From positions 62,001 through 126,000 of the forward strand of contig DATAID010000003.1 of the NCBI GenBank assembly GCA_036262835.1: a stretch of 64,000 bases of DNA, given 5' to 3'. Numbering within the stretch: position 1 is the first letter of the stretch; each line of letters opens with the position of its first letter. The DNA is from RBG-16-66-20 sp036262835. GTDB lineage: Bacteria > Pseudomonadota > Gammaproteobacteria > Burkholderiales > SG8-39. The notes beneath the pieces are model-generated. The model saw only the letters and a list, made by a program, of their open reading frames with translations. It was not told the DNA's origin and did not search any database. The position numbers and the translations under genes are program-made. This document shows, piece after piece, positions 52,763 to 61,682 of the stretch.

Positions 52763-53310
52763 AGCTGCCTGAACAGTTTGATAAGCGCAGGCAGCTGATA
52801 GTTCGCATTCAGTCCGCTCGGATTGGGCAACACCCACACCGTCGCGCCCTCGAAGCGCTGCCCCTGCCTGCCGGGCCTCGTCGTTTTCAAGGCAAAGGCG
52901 TGGCAGTAGGCCCCCATTCCCAGAAAAGCGACGATCCGCGGCCGGTAGCGGCGCACCTTGGCGGCGAGGTGCTGCCGCCCGGCGACGAATTCGGCGGGCG
53001 CGAGCGCATCGGCGGTCGCAGTGGCGCGGTTGACCAGGTTGGTCACGCCGTAGCCGTTGCGAAGCAGCTCACGCTGCTCGGAAGGGTGCAGAACCCGCGC
53101 GGTGAAGCCCGCCGCGTGCAACGCACGCCAGAAGCGGTTGCCCGGCCGGGCGAAGTGATGGCCGCTCCAGCCCGAGTAAAGGCCCGGATTGATGCCCACG
53201 AAAAGGACCTTCAGGCGCGGCGCGACGACGTCGCGCAGGCCCTTGCCTTCGGAGGCGAGCAGGTCAGCGCGGCTCGGCTTGCCGGATGAGATAGCCGCCC
53301 GATTTTTCAT
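52735..53310 (-). CDS. mug: G/U mismatch-specific DNA glycosylase Mug
   Basis: A 191-residue uracil-DNA glycosylase superfamily protein. Motif 1 is FVGINPGLYSG, with Asn41 in the place of E. coli Asn18. ARPGNRFWRALHAAGF and the C-terminal NPSGLNANY, which inserts into DNA, also match Mug/TDG. It removes uracil or etheno-cytosine opposite G. The start at 53310 overlaps the NYN gene by 47 bases; the first 15-30 residues are unlike the family, so the true start may lie further in. Confidence 0.88.
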   Translation of the reverse strand: MKNRAAISSGKPSRADLLASEGKGLRDVVAPRLKVLFVGINPGLYSGWSGHHFARPGNRFWRALHAAGFTARVLHPSEQRELLRNGYGVTNLVNRATATADALAPAEFVAGRQHLAAKVRRYRPRIVAFLGMGAYCHAFALKTTRPGRQGQRFEGATVWVLPNPSGLNANYQLPALIKLFRQLWQQSSKSP

Positions 53311-54055
53311 CCGGCTCCAGACTGATCAAGCCCTTTTTCTCCGCGTCCTCGAGGAGGTCCGAGAAGGCGCGGTAGCCGTAATAGGATTCGTTGAAGCCGG
53401 GCTTTCTGCGCTTCAACGCCTGCTTGATCATCGAGCCCCAGATTTTCTCCCCCGAGCCGCGCTCGGCCGAGAGCGCCTGCAGCGTCTCGATCACGAGGTC
53501 GAACGCCTCGTGCTGCTTTTCGCTGCCCGAGCCGGAGGACTCCTTGCGCTTCTTGGCGGCGCGGCGCTTCTGCTCGTCCTCGCGCACGAGGTCGTCGTAG
53601 TAGATGAACTCGTCGCAGTTGGCGATGAGCAGGTCGCTGGAGGAGTTCTTCACGCCTACGCCGATCACCTCCTTGTCGTTCTCGCGCAGCTTCGAGACGA
53701 GCGGCGAAAAATCCGAGTCGCCGCTGATGATGACAAAGGTGTCGACGTGCGACTTGGTGTAGCACAGGTCGAGCGCGTCCACCACCATGCGGATGTCGGC
53801 CGAGTTCTTGCCGGACATGCGCACGTGCGGGATCTCGATCAGCTCGAAGGCGGCCGAGTGCATCGCCGCCTTGAATTCCTTGTAGCGCTCCCAGTCGCAG
53901 TAGGCCTTCTTCACCACGATCGAGCCCTTCAGCAGCAGCCGCTCGAGCACGCGCGCGATGTCGAATTGCGCGTACTTCGCCTCGCGCACGCCGAGCGCGA
54001 CGTTCTCGAAGTCGCAAAAAAGCGCCATGTTGCGCGTTTCCTGGGTCGCCGCCAT
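53264..54055 (-). CDS. NYN-domain (LabA/DUF88) putative RNase with C-terminal OST-HTH/LOTUS-like domain
   Basis: A 263-residue protein. Residues 8-155 form a PIN-like NYN nuclease domain with acidic metal sites in LFCDFENVALG, NSADIRMVVDALDL and IISGDSDFSPLV. A charged Lys/Glu linker leads to a C-terminal winged-helix segment (IKQALKRRKPGFNESYYGYRAFSDLLEDAEKKGLI) of the OST-HTH/LOTUS type. The combination suggests RNA cleavage or processing; no substrate is known. It is divergent from the ThDP enzyme gene. Confidence 0.9.
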   Translation of the reverse strand: MAATQETRNMALFCDFENVALGVREAKYAQFDIARVLERLLLKGSIVVKKAYCDWERYKEFKAAMHSAAFELIEIPHVRMSGKNSADIRMVVDALDLCYTKSHVDTFVIISGDSDFSPLVSKLRENDKEVIGVGVKNSSSDLLIANCDEFIYYDDLVREDEQKRRAAKKRKESSGSGSEKQHEAFDLVIETLQALSAERGSGEKIWGSMIKQALKRRKPGFNESYYGYRAFSDLLEDAEKKGLISLEPDEKSGGYLIRQAEPR

Positions 54056-54093
54056 CGAAAATCTCCTCGAAAGCCCATGCTAGCATCGTTCGC

Positions 54094-55635
54094 ATGAACG
54101 GCGCGGAAGCCCTGGCCCGCACGCTCGTCGCGAGCGGCGTCGAGCACTGCTTTGCGAATCCCGGCACCTCCGAGATGCATTTCGTGTCGGCGCTCGACCG
54201 CGTCGAAGGATTGCGCTGCGTGCTCGGCCTGGCCGAGACGGTCGTCGCAGGATGCGCCGACGGCTATGCGCGCATGGCGGGCAAGCCCGCGGCGACGCTG
54301 TTTCACTGCGGGCCTGGACTCGGCAACGCAATCGCCAATCTGCACAACGCGCGCCGCGCGCAGGTTCCGATCGTGAACATCGTCGGCGATCACGCGACCT
54401 ATCACCAGCCGCACGATGCGCCGCTGACCGCGGACACCGAGGGGCTCGCGCGCGCGGTCTCCTGCTGGGTGCGTACGAGCGCGCGCGCTGCGGGCGTCGG
54501 CGCGGACGCGGCCGCGGCGGTGCAGGCGGCACGCACGCCGCCCGGGGGCATCGCGACACTGGTATTGCCGGCCGACTGTGCCTGGAACGAAGGCGCAGAA
54601 GTGGGAACACCCCTTGCCGCCCATGAGCCGCAAAAGACCTCCAGTGAAACGGTGACGCGCGTGGCTCGCGCGCTTCGTTCCGGCGAATCCGCGGTCATCA
54701 TGATCTCGGGCGCCGGCCTGAGCGAGGCCGGCCTGAAGGCGGCGGCCCGGATCGCGCAGGCGAGCGGCGCGAAGCTGCGCACGCCCACCCAGGTTCCACG
54801 CATCGCGCGGGGCCGGGGTCGCGTCGCGATCGATCGGGTGCCCTACGTGGTCGACCTGGCGATAAAGGTGCTGGAGGGCACGCGACATCTGGTGCTGGCA
54901 GGCGCCAAGGCGCCGGTGGGATTTTTCGCCTACCCGGGGAAGCCCTCTGCCCTCTGGCCGCGCGAGTGCGAGCTGCACACGCTCGCCAGCCCGCAGGAGG
55001 ACATCGTCGGCGCTCTCGAGGCGCTGGCCGACGAGCTCTCGGCGCCGCGCGAGCCGCGCGCGCAGGAAGGCCTGCGGCAGCCCGAGCTCCACGGCGGCCC
55101 CTTCAAGCCCGAAGCCTTCGGCCTGACGCTCGCGGCGCTGCTGCCGGAAAACGCGGTCGTCGCCGAGGACGCAGTCACCTCCGGCCGGGCGCTATTTCCC
55201 CTGACCTGGGCGGCCGCCCCTCACGACTGGATCCAGATCACGGGGGGCGCCATCGGTCACGCCTTTCCTGCGGCGACCGGCGCCGCGCTCGCGAGCCCCG
55301 GCCGGCGCGTCGTCTGCCTGCAAGCCGACGGCGCGGGCATGTACTCGCTGCAGGCGCTCTGGACGCAGGCGCGCGAGCGCCTGGACGTCGTCAACGTCGT
55401 TTTCGCGAACCGGCGCTACGCCATCCTGCAGGGCGAGCTTGCCGCCGTGGGCGCCAAGCCCGGCCCCGCCTCGAACGAGCTTTTCGACCTGGCGCGGCCG
55501 GAGCTGCGGTGGACCAAGCTCGCCGAGGGGATGGGCGTGGAAGCGGTCAGGGTGGAAACGCTGGAGCACTTCGCCGACGCCTTCAAGTCCGCCTGCGCGC
55601 GGCGCGGGCCGTTCCTGATCGAGTTCTCGATCTAG
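54094..55635 (+). CDS. Thiamine-diphosphate-dependent enzyme (acetolactate synthase large-subunit-like)
   Basis: A 513-residue ThDP enzyme with PYR, central and PP domains. The cofactor-activating Glu48 is in GLAETVVAGCADGYARMAG. The ThDP/Mg motif is QADGAGMYSLQALW...VVFAN near residue 405. It is shorter than biosynthetic IlvB (about 570) and lacks the FAD-type segment, so it resembles the benzoylformate decarboxylase or acetolactate synthase-like group of unknown substrate. No small subunit gene is near. Its stop shares CTAG with the convergent RND gene. Confidence 0.87.
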   Translation: MNGAEALARTLVASGVEHCFANPGTSEMHFVSALDRVEGLRCVLGLAETVVAGCADGYARMAGKPAATLFHCGPGLGNAIANLHNARRAQVPIVNIVGDHATYHQPHDAPLTADTEGLARAVSCWVRTSARAAGVGADAAAAVQAARTPPGGIATLVLPADCAWNEGAEVGTPLAAHEPQKTSSETVTRVARALRSGESAVIMISGAGLSEAGLKAAARIAQASGAKLRTPTQVPRIARGRGRVAIDRVPYVVDLAIKVLEGTRHLVLAGAKAPVGFFAYPGKPSALWPRECELHTLASPQEDIVGALEALADELSAPREPRAQEGLRQPELHGGPFKPEAFGLTLAALLPENAVVAEDAVTSGRALFPLTWAAAPHDWIQITGGAIGHAFPAATGAALASPGRRVVCLQADGAGMYSLQALWTQARERLDVVNVVFANRRYAILQGELAAVGAKPGPASNELFDLARPELRWTKLAEGMGVEAVRVETLEHFADAFKSACARRGPFLIEFSI

Positions 55636-58600
55636 TCGGCGCCCGCGATCGCGGGGTCCCGTCTTGACTTGCGGCGCGACGCGAGCCACGCCTGCATGCG
55701 CTCGAAGTAGAGGTAGATCACCGGCGTGATGTACAGGGTGAGCACCTGCGAGAGGAGCAGGCCGCCCACCACCGCAAGGCCAAGCGGCTGGCGCGCCTCG
55801 CCGCCGACGCCGAAGGCGAGCGCAATCGGCAAGCTGCCCATCAGCGCCGCCATGGTCGTCATCATGATCGGCCGGAAGCGGATGAGGCAGGCCTGATAGA
55901 TCGCGTCGTGCGGGGCCTTGCCTTCCTTTCGCTGCGCCTCGATCGCGAAGTCGATGATCATGATGGCGTTCTTCTTGACGATGCCGACGAGCATGATGAT
56001 GCCGACGAAGGCGTACATGTTGAGGTCGAGCCCGAAGACGAGCAGCGTGACGAGCGCGCCCATCCCGGCAGTCGGCAATCCGGACAGGATCGTGAGCGGA
56101 TGGATGAAGCTCTCGTAGAGCACGCCGAGCACGAGGTAGATCACCACGATGGCGAGCACGAGCAGGATGCCCATGCCCTGTAGCGACTGCTCGAACGCCT
56201 GCGCGGTGCCCGAGAAGCTCGCCGAAAGCGTTGCGGGCACCTGCAGGTCGCGCGTGGCGGCGCGCACGCTCTCGATCGCCTGAGAGAGCGACACGCCCGG
56301 CCGCAGGTCGAACGAGATCGTCACCGAAGGCAGCTGGCCCTGATGGCTCACCGTCAGCGGCCCGACGCCGTAAGAGAGCTTCGCCACCGCGCTAAGCGGG
56401 ACGAGCGACCCGTTGCTCGAGCGGATGTAGAGCATGGGGAGCGCCGCCGGCCCCGATTGGTAGCGCGGCTCGACTTCGAGAATCACCCAGTACTGGTTGG
56501 TCGACGTGTAGATCGTGGAGACCTGCTGCGACCCATAGGCCGCGCCGAGCGCCACTTCGAGCTGCTGGGCCGTGATGCCGAGCGCCGAGGCCTTGGCCCG
56601 ATCGAGATCGACCCGCACCTGGGGCTGGCGGATCTGCAGGTCGGCCGACACATCGAGCAGCGCCGGGATCTTGCGCATCCGATCCTCGATGATCGGCACC
56701 CAGTGATAGAGCTCTTCGGCGCTCGCGCCGCGCAGCACGTACTGGTAGGGACTCTTGGTCAGCTGGCCGATGCGGATCGTGGGAATGTTCTGCATGAACG
56801 CCTTGGTACCGACCACCTGCGACACTTTCGGACGCAGTTGGCGCACCACTTCGTCGGCCGACACGCGTTCCGAGCGCGGCTTGAGCGTGATGAAGAGTCG
56901 CCCGCGGTTGAGCGAGGGGTTGTTGCCGCCGGCGCCGATGAACGACATCACGCCGTGCACATTGGGGTTGTCGCGGATGATCTCGGCCACCTGCTGCTGC
57001 AGCTTCGCCATGGCCTCGAAGGAGATGTCCTCGGCGGCCTCCGTGAAGCAGAAGAGCTGGCCGGTGTCCTCCGAGGGCAGGAAGCCCTTCGGCATGCGCG
57101 CAAACAGGAACCCGGTCGCCACCGTGATGGCAAGGAAGGCGACCAGCACTTTGCGCTGGTGCGCGAGCGACCATTCCAGCGTCCAGCGGTAGGCGTCGCG
57201 TACGGCGTCGAAGGCACGCTCGATGAGCTGGTAGAACCGGCCGTGCGCGGCCTCGTGCTCGGGCTTGAGGATGCGCGAGCACATCATCGGCGTGAGCGTG
57301 AGAGAGACGAAACCGGAAATGAGCACCGCGGCGATGATGGTGACGGCGAACTCGTGTAGCAGCCGCCCGACGATGCCGCCCATGAAAAAGACCGGGATGA
57401 ACACGGCGGCGAGCGAGATCGTCATCGAGAGAATCGTGAAGGAAATCTCCTTGGAGCCGTCGAGCGTCGCCTGCAGCCGGCTTTTGCCCATCTCCATGTG
57501 GCGCGAGATGTTCTCCAGCATCACGATCGCGTCGTCGACCACGAAGCCGACGCACAGGGTCAACGCCATGAGCGAAATATTGTCCAGGCTGTAGCCGAGC
57601 ACGTACATCAGCGCGAAGGTGCCCACGATCGACATCGGCAGCGCGACGCTCGGAATGATGGTGGCGGGAACGTTCCGCAAAAAGAGAAAGATCACCATGA
57701 CCACCAGCCCGAGCGCGAGCAGCAGCGCCTCCTCGACTTCCTCGACCGACTGCCGGATGACGACGGTGCGGTCGTACAGCACTTCCATGCTGATGCCGGC
57801 GGGCACCTCGGCGCGGAAGGTGGGCATGAGGCGCTTCACCGCATCGACGACTTCGACCGTGTTGGTGCCCGGCTGACGGTAGATTGCGAGCACGATGCCG
57901 CGCTTGCCCCGGTACCAGGCGGCGACCTTGTCGCTCTGCACGCTGTCGATGACGCGGCCGAGCTCGCCCAGCTGGATGGGCGCGCCGTTGCGGTAGGTTA
58001 CGATCACCGGCCGGAACGCCGCGGCGTCGAAGAGCTGTCCGTTCGCCTGGACCGCGAAGAGCCGGTCCCTGCCGTACAAGCTCCCCGTGGGCAGGTTGAC
58101 GTTGGCCTGCGAGACGGCTTGCTGCACTTCATTGATGCCGACCCCGCGCGCGGCGAGCCGGTTCGGGTCGACCTGCACGCGCACGGCGTATTTCTGCTGG
58201 CCGAAGACCTGCACCTGGGCGACGCCGTTGATGGTCGAGATGCGCTGGGCGAGGAAGGTCTCGGCGTACTCGTCGACCGTGGAAAGGGGCAGCGTGTCGG
58301 AGGTGAGCGCGAGATAGAACACCGCGAAGTCGCCGGGGTTGATCTTGCGGAACGAAGGCGGCGCGGGCATCGAGGCGGGCAGCTGGCGCGCGGTTGCGGC
58401 GATGGAGGAATTGACATCCTGCGCCGCGGCGTCGATGTCGCGGTCAAGCGAGAATTGCAGCGTGATCTGCGTCGTCCCCAGCCCGCTCACCGAGTACATC
58501 GAATCGATGCCGGCGATGGTGGAGAACTGCTTCTCGAGCGGCGTGGCCACGGCCGAAGCCATGGTCTCCGGGCTCGCCCCGGGCAGCTCCGCGGTCACCT

Positions 58601-58736
58601 GGATGGTGGGGTAGTCCACGTTCGGAAGCGAACTCACCGGCAGCAGCCGGTAGCCGACGATGCCGAAGATGAGGATGCCGGCCATCACCAGCACCGTCAT
58701 CACCGGGCGCCGGACGAAAATCTCGGAAAGGTTCAC
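55632..58736 (-). CDS. RND efflux transporter permease (AcrB/MdtB-type HAE1)
   Basis: A 1034-residue inner membrane proton-drug antiporter. It starts MNLSEIFVRRPVMTVLVMAGILIFGIVGYRLLPVSSLP and has twelve helices with two large periplasmic loops. The proton-relay aspartates are in CVGFVVDDAIVMLENI near residue 400. The MdtB/MuxB-like features suggest a broad substrate range. Its start overlaps the adaptor stop (ATGA). No outer membrane channel gene is in the window. Confidence 0.95.
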   Translation of the reverse strand: MNLSEIFVRRPVMTVLVMAGILIFGIVGYRLLPVSSLPNVDYPTIQVTAELPGASPETMASAVATPLEKQFSTIAGIDSMYSVSGLGTTQITLQFSLDRDIDAAAQDVNSSIAATARQLPASMPAPPSFRKINPGDFAVFYLALTSDTLPLSTVDEYAETFLAQRISTINGVAQVQVFGQQKYAVRVQVDPNRLAARGVGINEVQQAVSQANVNLPTGSLYGRDRLFAVQANGQLFDAAAFRPVIVTYRNGAPIQLGELGRVIDSVQSDKVAAWYRGKRGIVLAIYRQPGTNTVEVVDAVKRLMPTFRAEVPAGISMEVLYDRTVVIRQSVEEVEEALLLALGLVVMVIFLFLRNVPATIIPSVALPMSIVGTFALMYVLGYSLDNISLMALTLCVGFVVDDAIVMLENISRHMEMGKSRLQATLDGSKEISFTILSMTISLAAVFIPVFFMGGIVGRLLHEFAVTIIAAVLISGFVSLTLTPMMCSRILKPEHEAAHGRFYQLIERAFDAVRDAYRWTLEWSLAHQRKVLVAFLAITVATGFLFARMPKGFLPSEDTGQLFCFTEAAEDISFEAMAKLQQQVAEIIRDNPNVHGVMSFIGAGGNNPSLNRGRLFITLKPRSERVSADEVVRQLRPKVSQVVGTKAFMQNIPTIRIGQLTKSPYQYVLRGASAEELYHWVPIIEDRMRKIPALLDVSADLQIRQPQVRVDLDRAKASALGITAQQLEVALGAAYGSQQVSTIYTSTNQYWVILEVEPRYQSGPAALPMLYIRSSNGSLVPLSAVAKLSYGVGPLTVSHQGQLPSVTISFDLRPGVSLSQAIESVRAATRDLQVPATLSASFSGTAQAFEQSLQGMGILLVLAIVVIYLVLGVLYESFIHPLTILSGLPTAGMGALVTLLVFGLDLNMYAFVGIIMLVGIVKKNAIMIIDFAIEAQRKEGKAPHDAIYQACLIRFRPIMMTTMAALMGSLPIALAFGVGGEARQPLGLAVVGGLLLSQVLTLYITPVIYLYFERMQAWLASRRKSRRDPAIAGAD

Positions 58737-59869
58737 GCGCCTGCCTGCACGCGCAGCTTCGCACCCGGGCTGATGCGCAGCTGCCCGCGCGTCACGACCT
58801 TCTCGCCGGTCGCGAGGCCTTTGCCGATCACCACCTGATCGCCGTTGGTGCGCGCGACCTCGATCTTGCGCACTTCGGCCGTCGCGTCCGGCTTCATCAC
58901 GAACACGTACTCGCCTTGCGGGCCCGTCTGCACGGCCGCCGCGGGGACGACGATCGCATCCTTCTGCTCGTAGAGCTTCAGCTCCGTGGTGACGTACTGG
59001 CCGGGCCAGAGCGCGAGGTCGCGATTGTCGAACGTGGCGCGCAGCTTGATCGTTCCGGTACTCGGGTCGACCGCGTTATCGATGAACGCGAGCTGGCCTT
59101 TCGCGAGCGGCGCGTGGCGGTTGTCGGAGGTGCTGACGGCGACTTCGAGCGGCCCGGACTGCTGCAGGCGCCGGACTTCGGTGAGCTGCTGCTCGGGAAC
59201 GGAGAAGCTCACATAGATCGGACGCACCTGGTTGATGACGACCAGCGATATCGTGTCGTTGGCCTTCACCATGTTGCCGATCTGCAGCAGCACCTTGCCG
59301 ACGAACCCGTCGATCGGCGAGGCGATCGTGCAGTAATCGAGGCTGACGCGCGCGCTCTCGAGGGCGGCCTGGCTCGCTTTCGCGGTCGCCTCGGCCGTCT
59401 GCGCGTTGGTGGCGATCTGCGCGTAAGCCTCCTTCGACACGAAGTTCTTCTCGAGCAGCTCCTTGTAGCGCCGTTCCTGCGATCGCGCCTGGTCGCGCGC
59501 CGCGGCGTCGCGCAGCACGTTTGCCTCGGCCTGCTTGAGCGCGGCCTCGAACGGACGCGAATCGAGCCTGAACAGCACCTCGCCCTTGCGGACCTCCTGG
59601 CCTTCCTTGAAATTCACCGCGACGATCTGACCGTCGACGCGCGCCTTGACGGCGACGCTCGCGAGCGGCTCGACGTTGCCGATCGCCTGCACCGTCACGG
59701 GAACGCTTTGTTGCGCCGCGGCGATGACCGACACCGGCACTTCCGCCTCCCCTTTGGGGCGCTTCTTTTCCTTCGCGCCCGAATCGACGCTGAAGTACGC
59801 GAGTACCGCGCCCAGGGTGACGACGAGCGCGATTCCAGCGGCGACGGCGAAGCGAGTCCTGGAGCTCAT
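58733..59869 (-). CDS. RND efflux periplasmic adaptor (membrane fusion protein)
   Basis: A 378-residue HlyD/AcrA-family adaptor. An N-terminal membrane anchor (FAVAAGIALVVTLGAVLAYF) is followed by a lipoyl domain (VKARVDGQIVAVNFKEGQEVRKGEVLFRLD), an alpha hairpin rich in Ala/Gln (residues 100-175) and beta-barrel domains. I start at 59869, 13 bases after the lysA stop, because upstream residues add a second unlikely N-terminus. It is probably cotranscribed with lysA. Confidence 0.93.
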   Translation of the reverse strand: MSSRTRFAVAAGIALVVTLGAVLAYFSVDSGAKEKKRPKGEAEVPVSVIAAAQQSVPVTVQAIGNVEPLASVAVKARVDGQIVAVNFKEGQEVRKGEVLFRLDSRPFEAALKQAEANVLRDAAARDQARSQERRYKELLEKNFVSKEAYAQIATNAQTAEATAKASQAALESARVSLDYCTIASPIDGFVGKVLLQIGNMVKANDTISLVVINQVRPIYVSFSVPEQQLTEVRRLQQSGPLEVAVSTSDNRHAPLAKGQLAFIDNAVDPSTGTIKLRATFDNRDLALWPGQYVTTELKLYEQKDAIVVPAAAVQTGPQGEYVFVMKPDATAEVRKIEVARTNGDQVVIGKGLATGEKVVTRGQLRISPGAKLRVQAGA

Positions 59870-59882
59870 GAGAGGGTTGACG

Positions 59883-61136
59883 CTAAAGCAAAATGCGCTC
59901 GGCGGCAAAGAGCTGTTCGACCGTTTCACGCTCGCGCACAAGCCGCGCGTTTGCGCCTTCGACCAGCACCTCGGCCGGCCGTGGCCGGGAGTTGTAGTTG
60001 GAGCTCATTGCCATGCCATAGGCGCCGGCGCACATGATCGCGAGCAGCTCGCCGCCCTGCAGCGCAAGGCGCCGGTCGCGGGCGAGGCAATCGGCGCTTT
60101 CGCACACGGGCCCGACGACGTCGTAAACACGGGGCGCTGCTCCGGATTCCGCGACTTCGCGCACCGGTTGCACCTCGTGCCAGGCGTCGTAGAGCGCAGG
60201 TCGGATGAGGTCGTTCATGGCGGCGTCGACCACCGCGAAGTTCTTCGCCTCGCCCGGCTTCAGGTACTCCACACGAGTCAGCAGCAGGCCCGCCTCCCCC
60301 ACGATCGCGCGGCCGGGATCCACGATCAGCGTCTGCTTGCGACCGGCCAGCACGCCCAGCGCCCCGTCGAGGAATTCGCCGACCGGGGCCTGCGGCGCCT
60401 CCCGGCGGTAGCGGATGCCGAATCCTCCGCCGAGATCGATATGCGAGAGCGAGATTCCGATGCGCTCAAGGCGCTCGGCGAGCGCGGCGATCCGGGTGGC
60501 CGCGTCGATGAAGGGGGCCGCGCCGGACATCATCGAGCCGATGTGGCAACCGATGCCGACGAGGCGGAGGTGCGAATGTGCGGCCGCCTGCCGATAAAGC
60601 CGCTCGGCGTCCGCATAGGCAATGCCGAACTTGTTCTGCTTTAGCCCGGTCGAGATGTGCGGATGGGTCTTCGCGTCCACATCCGGGTTGACGCGGAAGG
60701 CGATGGGCGCTTTTACTCCGAGACGCGCGGCCACCGCCGCGACGCGCGCCAGCTCGGCCTCGGATTCCAGATTGAGGCAGAGCACCTTCGCGGTGAGCGC
60801 CTGGGCGATTTCGGCCTCGCTCTTGCCGACGCCCGAGAACACCACTTTGCCCGCATCGCCGCCCGCCGCGAGCGCGCGCGCGAGCTCGCCGCCCGAAACG
60901 ATATCGAAGCCCGCGCCCAGGCGCGCGAGCAGCGAGAGCAGGGACAGGTTGCCGTTTGCCTTGACCGAATAGGCAATGAGCGCCGGCCGGCCGGCCAGCG
61001 CGCTCACGAATTGCGCATAGCGGCTTTCGATGGCGGCGCGCGAGTAGACGTAGCAGGGCGTGCCGTATCGGCGCGCGATCTCCTCGAGCGAAACCTGCTC
61101 GGCGCAGAGCGCACCGTCGCGGTAGGCGAAGCCCAT
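59883..61136 (-). CDS. lysA: Diaminopimelate decarboxylase
   Basis: A 417-residue PLP enzyme that makes lysine from meso-diaminopimelate. The PLP lysine is in AYSVKANGNLSLL, near residue 58. The glycine-rich phosphate loop HIDLGGGFGIRY and the active-site CESAD (near residue 345) are intact. It follows lptM by four bases, the usual lptM-lysA order opposite cyaY. Confidence 0.96.
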   Translation of the reverse strand: MGFAYRDGALCAEQVSLEEIARRYGTPCYVYSRAAIESRYAQFVSALAGRPALIAYSVKANGNLSLLSLLARLGAGFDIVSGGELARALAAGGDAGKVVFSGVGKSEAEIAQALTAKVLCLNLESEAELARVAAVAARLGVKAPIAFRVNPDVDAKTHPHISTGLKQNKFGIAYADAERLYRQAAAHSHLRLVGIGCHIGSMMSGAAPFIDAATRIAALAERLERIGISLSHIDLGGGFGIRYRREAPQAPVGEFLDGALGVLAGRKQTLIVDPGRAIVGEAGLLLTRVEYLKPGEAKNFAVVDAAMNDLIRPALYDAWHEVQPVREVAESGAAPRVYDVVGPVCESADCLARDRRLALQGGELLAIMCAGAYGMAMSSNYNSRPRPAEVLVEGANARLVRERETVEQLFAAERILL

Positions 61137-61140
61137 CGCG

Positions 61141-61320
61141 CTACTTCTTCTTGGCGGCGTCTTCGTCCTCGCCGGCGTCCTGCGGGTAAGGAACCGGCTT
61201 GTAGGGCTCGGGCCGGGGCGGCTTCACGCCGGGCGGCGGCTGGTCGCGGAAGTAGAGCGGACCCTTCTGCCCGCACCCCGCGGTGAGCAGCGCCGCCAGA
61301 AGCAAGAGGATGAAGCGCAT
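61141..61320 (-). CDS. lptM: LptM-like small lipoprotein (YifL)
   Basis: A 59-residue lipoprotein that assists maturation of the LPS translocon LptD/LptE in characterised homologues. The signal MRFILLLLAALLTAG leads to a lipobox Cys16 and the family hallmark CGQKGPLYF; a Pro-rich then acidic/Lys tail follows. Genes of this size are easily missed. It sits four bases upstream of lysA and is divergent from cyaY. Confidence 0.92.
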   Translation of the reverse strand: MRFILLLLAALLTAGCGQKGPLYFRDQPPPGVKPPRPEPYKPVPYPQDAGEDEDAAKKK

Positions 61321-61358
61321 GAGAGAGCTAAAATGCTGATCTTAACAGGAATATTCTG

Positions 61359-61682
61359 ATGACCGAGGGCGAATTCACGGCGCTCGCCGAAGCTACGCTG
61401 GTGGCGCTCGAGCGAGCTTTCGAGGAGGGGGCGCCGGATCTCGACGTGCAGAGCAAAGGCGAAGGCGTGCTCGAGATCGAGTTCGAGGACGGCTCGAAAA
61501 TGATCGTCAACCGGCACGCCGCCGCACGCGAGATCTGGGTCGCGGCGCGCTCGGGCGGACATCATTTCCGCCATGACGGCGCCTGCTGGCGTGACACGCG
61601 TGACGGCAGCGAGCTCTTTGCCGCGGTATCGCGGCTCGCCTCCGAGCAGGCGGGCGTCGCGCTGGAGCTCAGAGCGCCCTAG
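61359..61682 (+). CDS. cyaY: Iron donor protein CyaY (frataxin homologue)
   Basis: A 107-residue frataxin-fold protein that modulates iron delivery in Fe-S cluster assembly. An acidic first helix (EGEFTALAEATLVALERAFEE) and the strand EIEFEDGSKMIVNRH are typical; the conserved AREIWVAARSGGHHF follows. AACAGGAAT precedes the ATG. The stop shares CTAG with the PBP1A gene. Confidence 0.94.
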   Translation: MTEGEFTALAEATLVALERAFEEGAPDLDVQSKGEGVLEIEFEDGSKMIVNRHAAAREIWVAARSGGHHFRHDGACWRDTRDGSELFAAVSRLASEQAGVALELRAP

